This document shows, piece after piece, positions 1 through 8,581 of a stretch of 64,000 nt of DNA. The first letter of the stretch is position 1. Every line of letters begins with the position of its first letter. The stretch is from Nocardia niwae NBRC 108934 = DSM 45340 (GTDB taxonomy: Bacteria > Actinomycetota > Actinomycetes > Mycobacteriales > Mycobacteriaceae), in NCBI RefSeq assembly GCF_001613465.1, contig NZ_BDCK01000016.1, forward strand, positions 1 to 64,000. Direction: 5' to 3'. A model generated the notes under the pieces. The model ran no database searches and had not been told where the DNA came from. It was given only the letters and a program-made list of their open reading frames with translations. The position numbers were made by a program, and so were the translations under genes.

Positions 1-40
1 CCCGAAGGTGTTCGAGGCGATCCGGGCGGGCAAGGGCTGA
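1..40 (+). CDS. 3' end of a gene entering from the left, possibly acs
   Basis: Reading from base 2, the frame gives PKVFEAIRAGKG and a TGA at 38-40, with a high third-position GC pattern, so this is probably the C-terminal tail of a gene that starts outside the window. In M. tuberculosis the acetyl-CoA synthetase gene acs (Rv3667) precedes the block that follows here, and a tail of this kind would suit that enzyme. Only twelve residues are visible, so the identity is inference from gene order. Confidence 0.4.
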   Translation, partial: PKVFEAIRAGKG

Positions 41-208
41 TCACCCCGCGCTGAACGCGGCCGGTGGCGGACACCGTCACCGGCCGCACCCGTTAAGATT
101 GCGTAAGGTGTGCCGGGAAGTCTGGTCGGCGCGCGGTCGCGCACCCGTTGAGCCGGCTCCGGTGGGTGTCGCCGCCGCGGTGACCGCCCGCCGCCCGAAA
201 GGTTTCCC

Positions 209-1453
209 GTGATCACGCAAGTGCGCTCGGAATTGTCCCGCTACCTCCGCACGGAAACCGTCGGCGGCGCATTGCTTCTGATCGCAGCGGCGATCGCGTT
301 GCTCTGGGTGAACTCGCCGTGGGGCGCGAGCTACCTGACGATGACCGAAACGGTCGTCGCGATCCCGCCGCTGCACCTGGACCTGACCCTGGCGGAGTGG
401 ACCGCGGACGGTCTGCTGGCGGTGTTCTTCTTCGTCGCCGGGCTGGAGCTCAAACGCGAATTGGTGGTCGGCGAACTCGCCGATCGCAGACGCGCCACGC
501 TTCCGGTCATCGCGGCGGTCGGCGGTGTGGTGACCCCCGCGCTGATCGCGGCGGTCGTCGGCTTCGGGGTCCCCGGCATGGAGCGCGGCTGGGCCATCCC
601 CGTCGCCACCGACATCGCGTTCGCGCTCGCCGTGCTCGCCATGACCGGCTCGCGCATCCCGCCGGGCGCACGCGTGTTCCTGCTCAGTCTCGCCGTGGTC
701 GACGATCTCATGGCGATCGTCCTCATCGCGGTGTTGTTCACCACGGCGGTGTCGCTGCTGTGGCTGCTCGTCGCCGCGGCCTGCTTCGCCGGGTGGGCGC
801 TGGGCCAACGCGCGCGCATCGGCACGCCGGTGCTTTATCTCCCACTGGCCTTGGTGTCCTGGTACGCCCTGCACGAGGCGGGCATCCACCCCACCCTGGC
901 CGGTGTCGCGCTCGGCCTGCTCACCCGGGTGCGTCCGGATCCCGGTGAGCAGGACGCTCCCGCCACCCGGCTCGAGCACCTCTTCCAGCCGATCTCCGCC
1001 GGATTGTGCGTTCCCCTGTTCGCCCTGTTCGCCGCCGGCGTCCCGTTGAACCCGAAGGTGTTCGGCGAGTTGTTCACCAACCGGCTCGCGCTCGCAGTCA
1101 TACTCGGCCTTTTGGTGGGCAAACCGCTCGGCATCTTCGGGATGAGCTGGGTGGCAATCCGGTTGGGCGTGGCGACGCGTCCCCGCGAACTCGGCTGGCG
1201 GGACATGTTCGCCCTGTCGGTGCTCGGCGCGATCGGCTTCACGGTTAGCCTTCTGGTGGCGGAACTCGCGCTCGCCGATGTCGCGGACGGGTCGGCCGTC
1301 GAGTTGGCGAAGGCCGCCGTGTTGGTCACATCAATGGCGGCGTCGCTCGCCGGTTCGGCGCTACTGTTGCGGCGTGGGCGTGTCCACCAGGCTCGGCGGG
1401 ACGCCCGTGCGCTAGAACGTGAACAACATGGCGGCGCGAGCGATCCGCCCTGA
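209..1453 (+). CDS. nhaA: Na+/H+ antiporter NhaA
   Basis: This 414-residue polytopic inner-membrane protein should exchange cytoplasmic Na+ (or Li+) for external protons and so contribute to pH and sodium homeostasis. Two signatures of the NhaA family are present: VATDIAFALAVLA, with the Asp at about residue 135, and AVVDDLMAIVLIA, with the adjacent Asp pair at 165-166. These correspond to E. coli Asp133 and Asp163/164. About a dozen hydrophobic segments and a short polar, basic C-terminal tail (LRRGRVHQARRDARALEREQ region) are visible. The GTG start is placed just before ITQVRSELSRYLRTE, a typical amphipathic NhaA N terminus. Length matches the family (about 390-440). It stands between the presumed acs tail and the holin-like gene, an arrangement seen in nocardiae as far as I recall; M. 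tuberculosis lacks an nhaA here. Confidence 0.93.
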   Translation: MITQVRSELSRYLRTETVGGALLLIAAAIALLWVNSPWGASYLTMTETVVAIPPLHLDLTLAEWTADGLLAVFFFVAGLELKRELVVGELADRRRATLPVIAAVGGVVTPALIAAVVGFGVPGMERGWAIPVATDIAFALAVLAMTGSRIPPGARVFLLSLAVVDDLMAIVLIAVLFTTAVSLLWLLVAAACFAGWALGQRARIGTPVLYLPLALVSWYALHEAGIHPTLAGVALGLLTRVRPDPGEQDAPATRLEHLFQPISAGLCVPLFALFAAGVPLNPKVFGELFTNRLALAVILGLLVGKPLGIFGMSWVAIRLGVATRPRELGWRDMFALSVLGAIGFTVSLLVAELALADVADGSAVELAKAAVLVTSMAASLAGSALLLRRGRVHQARRDARALEREQHGGASDPP

Positions 1454-1545
1454 GGCGGTAGCCTGCGTGACCACGGAGGGCACGGGAGCGCCGCCGATCG
1501 AACGGGAGTTGAAGCAGTGCCGGGACAGGGAGAAGGGTCGACCAA

Positions 1546-2052
1546 GTGAGTTTCAACCACGGCGGTAACGGGAGCGACGCGGAGCACGGTCGTACGGTCA
1601 CCTCCATTCCTCTCACGGACGCCGATCCGCTCGGCTCGGCGAGTTTCGGAACCCTGGTCCGCGACGCCGCCGAGCAGATGTCCACCCTGGTCCGCGCCGA
1701 GGTCGAACTGGCCAAGGCCGAGGTCACCGGGGAGATCAAGAAGGGCCTGCAGGGCAGCGTCTACTTCATCCTCGCGCTCACCGTGCTGCTGTTCAGCACC
1801 TTCTTCTTTTTCTTCTTCCTCGGCGAACTGCTCGACGTGTGGCTGGCCCGCTGGGCGGCCTTCCTCATCGTCTTCCTGCTGATGGTCGTGGCCACCGCGG
1901 TGCTGGCGTTCCTCGGATACCGGCGGGTGAAGAAACTGCGCGCGCCGGAGAAGACGATCGACTCGCTCAAGCAGGCGCGCACGGTGCTGCCGCACGGCTT
2001 GGGCGCGGCCGCGCACGACGACCGTCTCGCCCTGCAGAAGCCGGCTTCCTAG
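1546..2052 (+). CDS. Phage-holin-superfamily membrane protein (Rv3669-like)
   Basis: A 168-residue protein with a polar N-terminal helix (residues about 25-65, rich in E, K and A: LVRAEVELAKAEVTGEIKKG) followed by two hydrophobic segments around 66-90 and 100-125, and a basic C-terminal tail. This is the layout of the actinobacterial holin-superfamily III / DUF1469 proteins. The molecular function is unknown; despite the name there is no evidence of lysis. It precedes the EphE-like gene by 43 bases, as Rv3669 precedes Rv3670 in M. tuberculosis. The GTG start at 1546 follows the purine-rich stretch GGGAGAAGGG about 10-20 bases upstream. Confidence 0.75.
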   Translation: MSFNHGGNGSDAEHGRTVTSIPLTDADPLGSASFGTLVRDAAEQMSTLVRAEVELAKAEVTGEIKKGLQGSVYFILALTVLLFSTFFFFFFLGELLDVWLARWAAFLIVFLLMVVATAVLAFLGYRRVKKLRAPEKTIDSLKQARTVLPHGLGAAAHDDRLALQKPAS

Positions 2053-2095
2053 GCGCGTTCGCGAGCCGGTACGCCGACCACTAGGCTCGATCGGC

Positions 2096-3031
2096 GTGTC
2101 GGCGAACTTCCTTCCGGATCCGTCCAGCGTCCGTTACGACGGACCGTGGACGCATCGGGACGTTCACGCCAACGGGATTCGATTCCACGTCGTGGACTCG
2201 ACGCCCGAGCGGTCCGATGCGCCCCTGGTGGTGCTGCTACACGGCTTCGCGGACTTCTGGTGGTCCTGGCGGCACCAATTGACCGGCCTGGCCGAGCTCG
2301 GCTACCGCGCCGTGGCCGTCGACCTGCGCGGCTACGGCGACAGCGACAAGCCGCCGCGCGGTTACGACGGGTGGACGCTCGCCGGTGACGTCGCCGGCCT
2401 CATCCGCGCGCTCGGCTACACCGAGGCGACACTGGTCGGGCACGCCGAAGGCGGACTGGTCTGCTGGACCACCGCGGTGCTGCATCCGCGCCTGGTTCGC
2501 TCGATCGCGCTGGTCGGCTCGCCGCATCCGTCGGCGCTGAAGAGTTCGGTGCTGCGCAACCGCCGCCAGCGCGCGACCTGGCTGCCGAACTTCCTGCGCT
2601 ACCAGCTCCCCCGGTACGGCGAGCACTTGCTGACCACCGGTGACGGCTTCGAAGTGGAACGGCTGCTGCGCAGGCGGGTGAGCGCGGGATGGGCGGGCAC
2701 CGCCGAATTCGTCGACACCGCACAGCGGATGCGCTCGGCCATCCGCATTCCCGGTGCCGCGCATTGTGCGCTGGAGTACCAGCGCTGGGCTTTCCGCAGT
2801 CAGTGGCGTCCGGACGGCCGCCGGTTCATGGCGACCATGCGCGAACCCATCCACATTCCGGTCCTGGCGATGCGCGGCGAGCTGGACTCATACGTCCTGC
2901 CGGGCACCTTCCGCCGCGATCTTCATCTCTCGCCGGAACGGCGGCTGGCCGCTATCCCGGCGGCCGGGCACTTCGCCCATCAGGAGAACCCGGACGCCGT
3001 GACGACGGAACTGGCCAAGCTGCTGGCCTGA
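2096..3031 (+). CDS. ephE: Alpha/beta hydrolase, EphE-like, atypical nucleophile elbow
   Basis: The 311-residue protein has an alpha/beta-hydrolase fold close to mycobacterial EphE: LLHGFADFWWSWRHQ (oxyanion region, about residues 47-61), DLRGYGDSDKP, and a C-terminal AAGHFAHQENPD carrying the probable catalytic His. RGELDSYVLP supplies a candidate acid. The nucleophile elbow, however, reads VGHAEGG (His116-Ala117-Glu118), so the position occupied by Asp in epoxide hydrolases or Ser in esterases is Ala. The annotation as an epoxide hydrolase therefore rests on family membership and synteny (Rv3670), not on an intact catalytic triad. It is transcribed toward marP, with a hairpin terminator between the two convergent genes. 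Start GTG; SANFLPDPSS follows. Confidence 0.75.
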   Translation: MSANFLPDPSSVRYDGPWTHRDVHANGIRFHVVDSTPERSDAPLVVLLHGFADFWWSWRHQLTGLAELGYRAVAVDLRGYGDSDKPPRGYDGWTLAGDVAGLIRALGYTEATLVGHAEGGLVCWTTAVLHPRLVRSIALVGSPHPSALKSSVLRNRRQRATWLPNFLRYQLPRYGEHLLTTGDGFEVERLLRRRVSAGWAGTAEFVDTAQRMRSAIRIPGAAHCALEYQRWAFRSQWRPDGRRFMATMREPIHIPVLAMRGELDSYVLPGTFRRDLHLSPERRLAAIPAAGHFAHQENPDAVTTELAKLLA

Positions 3032-3046
3032 ATCGGCGAGAACCGA

Positions 3047-3074
3047 CCCCGGCCACGGATGCACGTGGCCGGGG
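3047..3074. terminator. Bidirectional hairpin between ephE-like gene and marP
   Basis: An 11-bp perfect stem (CCCCGGCCACG / CGTGGCCGGGG) with a 6-base loop lies between the convergent stop codons. There is no strong T run, but position and stem strength suit a shared terminator. Confidence 0.6.
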
Positions 3075-3082
3075 AGCTTGGT

Positions 3083-4276
3083 TCAGCTGAGCACGCAGGC
3101 GCCGGTGTCCACTGTCGTGCCGACTCGTTCGGCCGCGTCGAGCTGGGCGCGGACCTCAGCGAGCGTGAGCACGTAACCGGTGTCGTCGTCGGTGACGGCG
3201 GCCCCGAAGACCACGCCGAGCACCTGACCGTCCGTATCCACCAGCGGCCCACCGGAATTGCCCGCCCGCACCTGGCCGCGGACGGTGTAGACCTCGCGTT
3301 CGACGGTGCCGTTGCGGTAGATGGTCGGGCCGGTCAGATCCAGCGTCTCCCGCACCCGGGCCGCGCTCGCGGTGTACGGGCCGCCACCGGGATACCCGAG
3401 CACGATCGCGCTGTCGCCCGACCGTGCGGGCGCGGGTGCGCGCGGAACCACCGGGGCGGTGAGACCCGGCACGGCGAGGACCGCGACGTCCTTGGACGGG
3501 TCGAACAGCACGACATTCGCGTCCAGCGGCCCGCGCGGGGTGTCCACCGCGACGCTCGTGGTGCCCGCGACGACGTGGGCGTTGGTCATCACGCGCTCCG
3601 GCGCGATCACGAAACCCGAGCCCTCCAGCGCCCGCTGGCAACTCGGCGCGACACCGCGGATGCGCAGCACGCTCTGCTGCAACGAAGCGGCGACCGGACT
3701 GGCCAGCACGCTCGGATCAGGGGGCTCGACGGCCGCGATCGGCGCCCGCCCGAACGGCCCGATCACATCCGGCAGGCCTGAGGTGTTGAGCAGCTTGGAG
3801 AACTCGTTGGGCAGCCTGCGCAACCAGTTCGGCGCGACGTCGTTGACGTCGGCGAGCACCCGTGACCCGTTGATCGCGGTCGCGATGGCCGGCTGCGACG
3901 ACGTGGCCAGCGGCAGCGCCAGCAGCCACGCGGTGACCAGCACGGCGACCGCCTGCAGCACCGCGCCCACCGCGCTGTCCACGCTGCGCGTGAACGGATG
4001 ACGCATGCCGCTGCGCGCGGCGCGCCCCAGCACCATGCCCGCGACTTCGCCGACGATCACCAGCACCACGATGAGCAGCACACCGGTGAGCACCCGGGTC
4101 CGGCCCTCGTCCACGTGCACCAGGATGTGCGGCGCGATCAGGATGCCCGCGACCGCTCCGAGCACCACGCCGAGGAAGGCCAGCGCGGAGGCCACCGCGC
4201 CCTGCCGCCACCCGGAAGAGGCGGCCAGCAGGGCCAGCAGCACGACGGCGATGTCGAGCCAGGCCGAAGAACTCAT
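3083..4276 (-). CDS. marP: Periplasmic serine protease MarP (acid resistance)
   Basis: A 397-residue membrane-anchored serine protease. The N-terminal third has four hydrophobic segments of the CvpA type (residues about 5-165); the rest is a chymotrypsin-like domain. The visible catalytic triad is His234 in TNAHVV, Asp263 in SKDVAVLAVPG and Ser341 in GNSGGP. Two cysteines, one in APSCQRAL (about 213) and Cys394 near the C terminus, could form the disulfide that controls M. tuberculosis MarP (Rv3671c). In mycobacteria MarP is needed for intrabacterial pH homeostasis and acid survival, acting on envelope substrates such as a peptidoglycan hydrolase; that role is transferred by homology. The gene heads downstream of the Nudix gene, overlapping it by four bases (ATGA), so the two are translationally coupled. 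Confidence 0.93.
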   Translation of the reverse strand: MSSSAWLDIAVVLLALLAASSGWRQGAVASALAFLGVVLGAVAGILIAPHILVHVDEGRTRVLTGVLLIVVLVIVGEVAGMVLGRAARSGMRHPFTRSVDSAVGAVLQAVAVLVTAWLLALPLATSSQPAIATAINGSRVLADVNDVAPNWLRRLPNEFSKLLNTSGLPDVIGPFGRAPIAAVEPPDPSVLASPVAASLQQSVLRIRGVAPSCQRALEGSGFVIAPERVMTNAHVVAGTTSVAVDTPRGPLDANVVLFDPSKDVAVLAVPGLTAPVVPRAPAPARSGDSAIVLGYPGGGPYTASAARVRETLDLTGPTIYRNGTVEREVYTVRGQVRAGNSGGPLVDTDGQVLGVVFGAAVTDDDTGYVLTLAEVRAQLDAAERVGTTVDTGACVLS

Positions 4277-4989
4277 AACGTCATCCCCACGGCGGCGAGG
4301 GCGGTCTCCAGGTCACGGACGTCCTCGTGATCCCACTCGCGGTCCCAGCCGGAAGCCTTGCTGATCCCGGCGAGGATGCCCGCGGTCAGGCCCCAGACCA
4401 GCATCTCGTCCACCTGGAACGCCGGGCTCTGATACCCCAGATGGCTACGGACCACGAAGCGGTTGGCCGGATCCAGCAGCTGCGCGAGCGGGATGCGCAC
4501 CACCCGCTCGGTTTCGCTCTCGTCGACCACACGCACCGCGCCGGGCGTGCGCCAATACGCGAGCACCGGTGTGACGTCGAAACGGGACACCGGCACGAAC
4601 AGTTTCGGCAGTACAGCGAACGGTTCGACGCCGGAACGGTCGAGGCCGGTCTCCTCGCACGCCTCGCGCAGCGCGGTATCGATCGGCCCGGCGTCCTCCG
4701 GGTCCACCGCACCGCCGGGAAAAGCCACCTGGCCGCGATGCTGGCGCATGGTGGACGCCCGTTGCGTCAGCAGCACCTCCGCGTCGGCGGGCAGTCCGCC
4801 CGGCGCGTCCGGGGCCGGCTCGGGTGAGCCGCCGAACAGCACGAGCACCGCCGCTTGCCGCGGCGTCGAGGTCACGGTCATGGCGCGGCGCAGCGCACGC
4901 GCCCTGGTCAGGGTATCGGCGCTGTCGGTGGCCGGTTCGGCCGAGCGGGTCAGCCAGCTCGGGATGTCGGGCGGCATCTCGATGGTCAT
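4273..4989 (-). CDS. Nudix hydrolase, CoA pyrophosphatase type (Rv3672c-like)
   Basis: A 238-residue Nudix protein. The stretch LLTQRASTMRQHRGQVAFPGG resembles the NuCoA signature that precedes the Nudix box in coenzyme A pyrophosphatases, and the box itself follows: GGAVDPEDAGP, then ALREACEETGL, fitting GX5EX7REUXEEXGU. The likely reaction is cleavage of CoA or acyl-CoA to phosphopantetheine and 3',5'-ADP. An upstream in-frame extension exists, but the ATG at 4989 has GGGGGAGG six bases before it and opens the conserved MTIEMPPDIPSWL sequence, so that start was chosen. The gene ends inside the marP start and lies 85 bases after the TlpA-like gene, in the same order as M. tuberculosis Rv3674c-Rv3671c. 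Confidence 0.88.
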   Translation of the reverse strand: MTIEMPPDIPSWLTRSAEPATDSADTLTRARALRRAMTVTSTPRQAAVLVLFGGSPEPAPDAPGGLPADAEVLLTQRASTMRQHRGQVAFPGGAVDPEDAGPIDTALREACEETGLDRSGVEPFAVLPKLFVPVSRFDVTPVLAYWRTPGAVRVVDESETERVVRIPLAQLLDPANRFVVRSHLGYQSPAFQVDEMLVWGLTAGILAGISKASGWDREWDHEDVRDLETALAAVGMTL

Positions 4990-5074
4990 CGCGCACCTCC
5001 CCCGCGCATTCGCCCACCGACCCGCGTGCACGCCCGCACCGTCACCTCCACCATTGATTCGTCCATCCGCATCG

Positions 5075-5719
5075 TCATGCGGCCACTCCGAGCTTGCCCG
5101 CGACTGTATTCGCGATGTCATCCACCCCGTCGAAAGCTTTCACGACGACCTCGGCGACCGAGCCGTCGGCACGAAGCAGCACCGAGATCGGCAGCACCGC
5201 GGGAGCGCCGACGGCCGTGCGCACTCGTGCGTCGGCGTCGAGCACCCCCGGCAACCGCACGTCCAGTCCACGCAGCCGGGACAGTGCTTTGGCTTCATCA
5301 GGGTCGCTGTGCACGGTCAGCACGGTAATCGCGTTCCCGGCGCGTTGGGCGTATTGCTGCAAATACGGCAACTCCTGGGCGCACGGTGCGCACCAGTAGG
5401 CCCACAGGTTCAGCAGGGCGGGCTTGCCCGCCAGCGCGGCGGCCAGATCGACCGAACGGCCGTTCGCCAGGCATCCCACAGTTATCCCGGCGAGCGGGCC
5501 GTTCCCGTTCGCGGTGCCGGTCGGGCAATCCGGCAAACCCGCGGCAGCGCGCATGTCATCGGAGACGCCGGAGGCGACGGGAGGAGACTGCGGCGCCTCC
5601 GGCTCGTCTCCCCCGCGCGGCCACACCGCGACCGCGAGCGCCACCACCACGATCAAACCGGCAAGCGCCCAGCGCCACGCATTCCCCGCACTCCTTCGGC
5701 CCGAGGGCTCCGAACTCAC
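5075..5719 (-). CDS. TlpA-like membrane-anchored thioredoxin (Rv3673c-like)
   Basis: A 214-residue protein with a single N-terminal transmembrane anchor (about residues 15-33), a linker rich in Pro and Glu, and an extracytoplasmic thioredoxin-fold domain. The redox motif is WCAPC with cysteines at 110 and 113. Two more cysteines (65 and 83) could form a structural disulfide. It probably acts as a thiol-disulfide reductase or oxidase outside the membrane. The GTG start at 5719 overlaps the nth stop by four bases (GTGA), so it is translationally coupled to nth. A longer in-frame extension into nth exists but looks like shadow coding. Confidence 0.87.
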   Translation of the reverse strand: MSSEPSGRRSAGNAWRWALAGLIVVVALAVAVWPRGGDEPEAPQSPPVASGVSDDMRAAAGLPDCPTGTANGNGPLAGITVGCLANGRSVDLAAALAGKPALLNLWAYWCAPCAQELPYLQQYAQRAGNAITVLTVHSDPDEAKALSRLRGLDVRLPGVLDADARVRTAVGAPAVLPISVLLRADGSVAEVVVKAFDGVDDIANTVAGKLGVAA

Positions 5720-6549
5720 CGGCCCACCAGCTCGAGCAGATGCTCCCGCTCCGGCCCCTTCACCAGCTTGGCCGCCGCCTCCGGATCGGTCGGCCCGATC
5801 CCGAACGACGGGCAGTCTTTGACGAGGACGCACGCGCCGCACGCGGGCTTGCGGGAATGGCAGACGCGCCGTCCGTGGAAGATCACCCGGTGCGAGAGCA
5901 TGGTCCATTCCTTGCGCTCGATCAGCGCGCCGACGAGGTGCTCGACCTTGACCGGGTCTTCCTCGTCGGTCCAGCCCCAGCGGCGCACCAGACGACCGAA
6001 ATGGGTGTCCACCGTGATGCCGGGCACACCGAAGGCGTTGCCGAGGATGACGTTGGCGGTCTTGCGCCCGATGCCGGGCAGCTGGACGAGCTCGGCCAGG
6101 GTGTGAGGCAACTCACCGTCGTGACGTTCCAGCAGCGCCTGGCCGAGTCCGATCAGCGAGGACGCTTTGTTCCGGAAGAAGCCGGTCGGCCGGATGTATT
6201 CCTCCAGCTCCGCGCGGTTTGCCTCGGCATAGGCGCGGGCGTCCGGGTACCGGGCGAACAGTGCAGGCGTGGTGAGATTCACCCGCTCGTCGGTGCACTG
6301 CGCCGAAAGTATTGTCGCCACCGCCAATTCGAGCGGTGTGGTGAAATCCAGCTCACAGTGCGCATCAGGGAAAGCGGTCGCCAGTTCGCGGTTCATCCGG
6401 CGCGCGCGACGGACCAGCCCGAGCCGGGTTTCCGCCTGTCGGGCCCTGGTTTTCCGTTGCGGAGCCGCGGCGGCGGCCTGCGGCGTTTCGGAGGGCTCGG
6501 AGCCGGGCGGAAGCCCGTTCCCGGCGGCGGTGGAGGGGGAGACGCGCAC
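5716..6549 (-). CDS. nth: Endonuclease III
   Basis: A DNA glycosylase / AP lyase for oxidised pyrimidines, base-excision repair, cytoplasmic. From the GTG at 6549 the protein is 277 residues. The helix-hairpin-helix [10 protein letters not shown] (about 157-166) carries the catalytic Lys163, the catalytic Asp181 is in TVDTHFGR, and the iron-sulfur loop has Cys230, Cys237, Cys240 and Cys246 in the canonical C-x6-C-x2-C-x5-C spacing. The first 40 residues are a basic, Ala-rich extension ([12 protein letters not shown]); a shorter start at the conserved [11 protein letters not shown] is possible but would drop the part conserved with mycobacterial Nth ([15 protein letters not shown]). nth is divergent from the small membrane protein gene and heads the nth-tlpA-Nudix-marP unit. 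Confidence 0.93.
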   Translation of the reverse strand: MRVSPSTAAGNGLPPGSEPSETPQAAAAAPQRKTRARQAETRLGLVRRARRMNRELATAFPDAHCELDFTTPLELAVATILSAQCTDERVNLTTPALFARYPDARAYAEANRAELEEYIRPTGFFRNKASSLIGLGQALLERHDGELPHTLAELVQLPGIGRKTANVILGNAFGVPGITVDTHFGRLVRRWGWTDEEDPVKVEHLVGALIERKEWTMLSHRVIFHGRRVCHSRKPACGACVLVKDCPSFGIGPTDPEAAAKLVKGPEREHLLELVGR

Positions 6550-6640
6550 GCGTCCACCATACGGAACCGGCGGACAACGTTGCCCTTCCAGTTCAGTTGC
6601 CGTGTTCCATCTGAGACCTCGACGGTGTTTACTGCTCGTC

Positions 6641-6883
6641 ATGCAAGGACTCGCTGTGGTGCTCTTCCCAGTGGTGCTGATGCTGTTCGCACTGGGCATG
6701 GAGCGGGTCGAGAACCGGCTCCGCAAGCTTCTCGAACCCGACGAAGAGGTTCAGCAGTACCTGGACAAGGCAAGTAACGCCGAGGTGAAAGAGCTGACGA
6801 AGCTCGGACTGCCCGCCGCCGTGGCCCGGATGCGCAAGCGCCGCTCTCGCGGCGAGGAGATGGACGTGGCCCGCGCGAGCTGA
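6641..6883 (+). CDS. Small membrane protein (Rv3675-like)
   Basis: An 80-residue protein with one N-terminal hydrophobic segment ([20 protein letters not shown]) followed by a charged helical region ([23 protein letters not shown]) and a basic tail ([11 protein letters not shown]). This matches the layout of the uncharacterised Rv3675 that sits in the same place, divergent from nth and upstream of crp, in M. tuberculosis. No enzymatic motif is visible and no function is proposed. Confidence 0.7.
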   Translation: MQGLAVVLFPVVLMLFALGMERVENRLRKLLEPDEEVQQYLDKASNAEVKELTKLGLPAAVARMRKRRSRGEEMDVARAS

Positions 6884-6915
6884 CCCGGCGCGAGCGCCGC
6901 GCAATCCACTCGTTA

Positions 6916-6944
6916 CGTGGTGTCCGTCACTACGCTGTAGTGAC
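6916..6944. promoter_or_regulatory. Palindrome and CRP-like box upstream of crp
   Basis: A perfect 8-bp inverted repeat GTCACTAC-GCT-GTAGTGAC occupies 6926-6944. Overlapping its left half, 6916-6931 reads CGTGG-N6-TCACT, a 7 of 10 match to the mycobacterial CRP consensus TGTGA-N6-TCACA. It lies 72-100 bases before the crp start, the usual distance for an autoregulatory site. Whether CRP or another factor binds is not shown by sequence. Confidence 0.45.
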
Positions 6945-7015
6945 GCCGCGTAGACTGCGCTGTTGGCCGAGTCGCTTCGGTCCGGTACAGAGCCATTTCC
7001 CTAAGGAGCACATTC

Positions 7016-7690
7016 GTGGACGAGGCCCTCGCCAGAGCAGGCATCTTCCAGGGCGTCGAGCCCACTGCGGTGGCCGCCCTCGCCAAACAACTTCAGCCGG
7101 TGGATTTCCCGCGCGGTCACGTCATCTTCAACGAGGGTGAGCCGGGCGACCGGCTGTACATCATCACCTCCGGCAAGGTGAAGATCGGACGCCGCTCGCC
7201 CGACGGCCGCGAGAACCTGCTGACCATCATGGGCCCGTCCGACATGTTCGGCGAGCTGTCCATCTTCGACCCGGGCCCGCGCACCTCCACCGCCACCACG
7301 GTGACCGAGGTGCGTGCGGTGACGATGGACCGTGACGCCCTCAAGACCTGGATCGACCAGCGGCCCGAGATCGCCGAGCAGTTGCTGCGCGTTCTCGCCC
7401 GCCGTCTGCGCCGGACCAACAACAACCTGGCCGACCTGATCTTCACCGACGTCCCCGGCCGGGTCGCCAAGGCGCTGCTGCAACTCGCCCAGCGCTTCGG
7501 CACCCAGGAGGCGGGCGCACTGCGGGTCACCCACGACCTGACCCAGGAGGAGATCGCCCAGCTGGTCGGCGCCTCGCGCGAAACCGTGAACAAGGCACTC
7601 GCCGACTTCGCGCATCGCGGCTGGCTGCGGCTGGAGGGCAAGAGCGTGCTCATCTCCGACTCCGAGCGCCTGGCCCGCCGCGCCCGGTAA
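7016..7690 (+). CDS. crp: cAMP receptor protein CRP/FNR family
   Basis: A 224-residue transcription factor. The cyclic nucleotide pocket is intact: [15 protein letters not shown], with Gly79, Glu80, Arg89, Thr90 and Ser91 matching the contact residues of M. tuberculosis CRP (Rv3676). The C-terminal winged helix-turn-helix contains [20 protein letters not shown] at about residues 177-196, whose RETVNK recognition helix reads TGTGA-type half-sites. GTG start at 7016, 7 bases after AAGGAG. In mycobacteria CRP controls resuscitation, whiB1 and respiration genes; here candidate boxes occur before its own gene and between whiB4 and ponA2. Confidence 0.95.
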   Translation: MDEALARAGIFQGVEPTAVAALAKQLQPVDFPRGHVIFNEGEPGDRLYIITSGKVKIGRRSPDGRENLLTIMGPSDMFGELSIFDPGPRTSTATTVTEVRAVTMDRDALKTWIDQRPEIAEQLLRVLARRLRRTNNNLADLIFTDVPGRVAKALLQLAQRFGTQEAGALRVTHDLTQEEIAQLVGASRETVNKALADFAHRGWLRLEGKSVLISDSERLARRAR

Positions 7691-7705
7691 CGTCTCATAC
7701 GGCAG

Positions 7706-7740
7706 AACGCCGGGTTCAGCGCTCCACTGAACCCGGCGTT
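7706..7740. terminator. Intrinsic terminator between crp and MBL gene
   Basis: A perfect 14-bp stem AACGCCGGGTTCAG / CTGAACCCGGCGTT with a 7-base loop sits between the convergent genes crp and the MBL-fold hydrolase; short T-rich flank on the right. Likely works in both directions. Confidence 0.8.
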
Positions 7741-7752
7741 CCGTTGTTCCGG

Positions 7753-8544
7753 TTAACCGTGCACGCGCAGATAGTCCAGCTGCGCCTGCACCGAACTGCG
7801 CGCCGCGTGCCACAGCCGCTGGTCCACGTCGGCGTACACGCGCCGCACGACCGACATCGCATCCGCGTCCGAGCCGAGCGCCCGCAGCGCCTCGCGCACC
7901 TGATCGAGGCGCTCGCGCCGATGCGCGATGTAGTAGCGGGCAACCGGCTCCAGATCCGGGTGATCCGGGCCGTGCGCGGGCAGCAGCGCCTTGCCCCTGC
8001 CTGTCTCGATCAACCGGTCCAGCGAGGACAGGTAGTCGGCCAGCGTGCCGTCGGTGGAGTCGAGCACGGTGGTGCCCGCGCCGAGGATGGTGTCGCCGGT
8101 CAGCACCGCGTCGTCGAGGACGAAACTCAGCGAGTCACCGGTGTGCCCCGGCGTGTCCAGCACGGTGATGCGCAGACCCGCGGCTTCGATCAACTCACCG
8201 TCGACCAGGGAAGCGTCCGCACCGCGCAGGAAGCCGGACTCCTTGGCGCGCACCGGCGTCCCGGTCAGCTCGACGAGCCGATCGATGCCGCCGGTGTGAT
8301 CATGATGGCGGTGTGTGATCAAGGTGAGAGCGACCCGGCCGCCGGTGGCCTCGGCGATCGCGGCCGTGTGCGCTTCGTCCTCCGGCCCCGGGTCCACCAC
8401 CACACAGTCCGCTTCTCCCGGAGCGCGCAGGATCCAGGTGTTGGTTCCCTCCAGGGTCATCTGTCCCGGGTTGTCGGCGAGCAGCACCGCCGCCGTCTCG
8501 GTGACCTGCCGGAGCTGCCCGTAGGCGGGGTGTGTCAACGTCAT
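7753..8544 (-). CDS. MBL-fold metallo-hydrolase (Rv3677c-like)
   Basis: A 263-residue metallo-beta-lactamase-fold hydrolase. The zinc motif HRHHDH is at 78-83 (H-x-H-x-D-H); further ligands are the His in DTPGHTGDS, the Asp in LTGD and the His in PAHG. A C-terminal winged-helix-like region (about 200-263) resembles the LACTB2 subfamily. The physiological substrate is unknown; LACTB2-type members act on RNA or thioesters, so an assignment to antibiotic resistance is not warranted. The ATG at 8544 was chosen because MTLTHPAYGQLRQVT is the conserved N terminus and it clears the upstream ridA gene by 37 bases; the two probably form an operon with DUF4177. Confidence 0.85.
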   Translation of the reverse strand: MTLTHPAYGQLRQVTETAAVLLADNPGQMTLEGTNTWILRAPGEADCVVVDPGPEDEAHTAAIAEATGGRVALTLITHRHHDHTGGIDRLVELTGTPVRAKESGFLRGADASLVDGELIEAAGLRITVLDTPGHTGDSLSFVLDDAVLTGDTILGAGTTVLDSTDGTLADYLSSLDRLIETGRGKALLPAHGPDHPDLEPVARYYIAHRRERLDQVREALRALGSDADAMSVVRRVYADVDQRLWHAARSSVQAQLDYLRVHG

Positions 8545-8581
8545 CGCAAACCTCGGATAGAAACGGAGCCGACAGTCCGGT

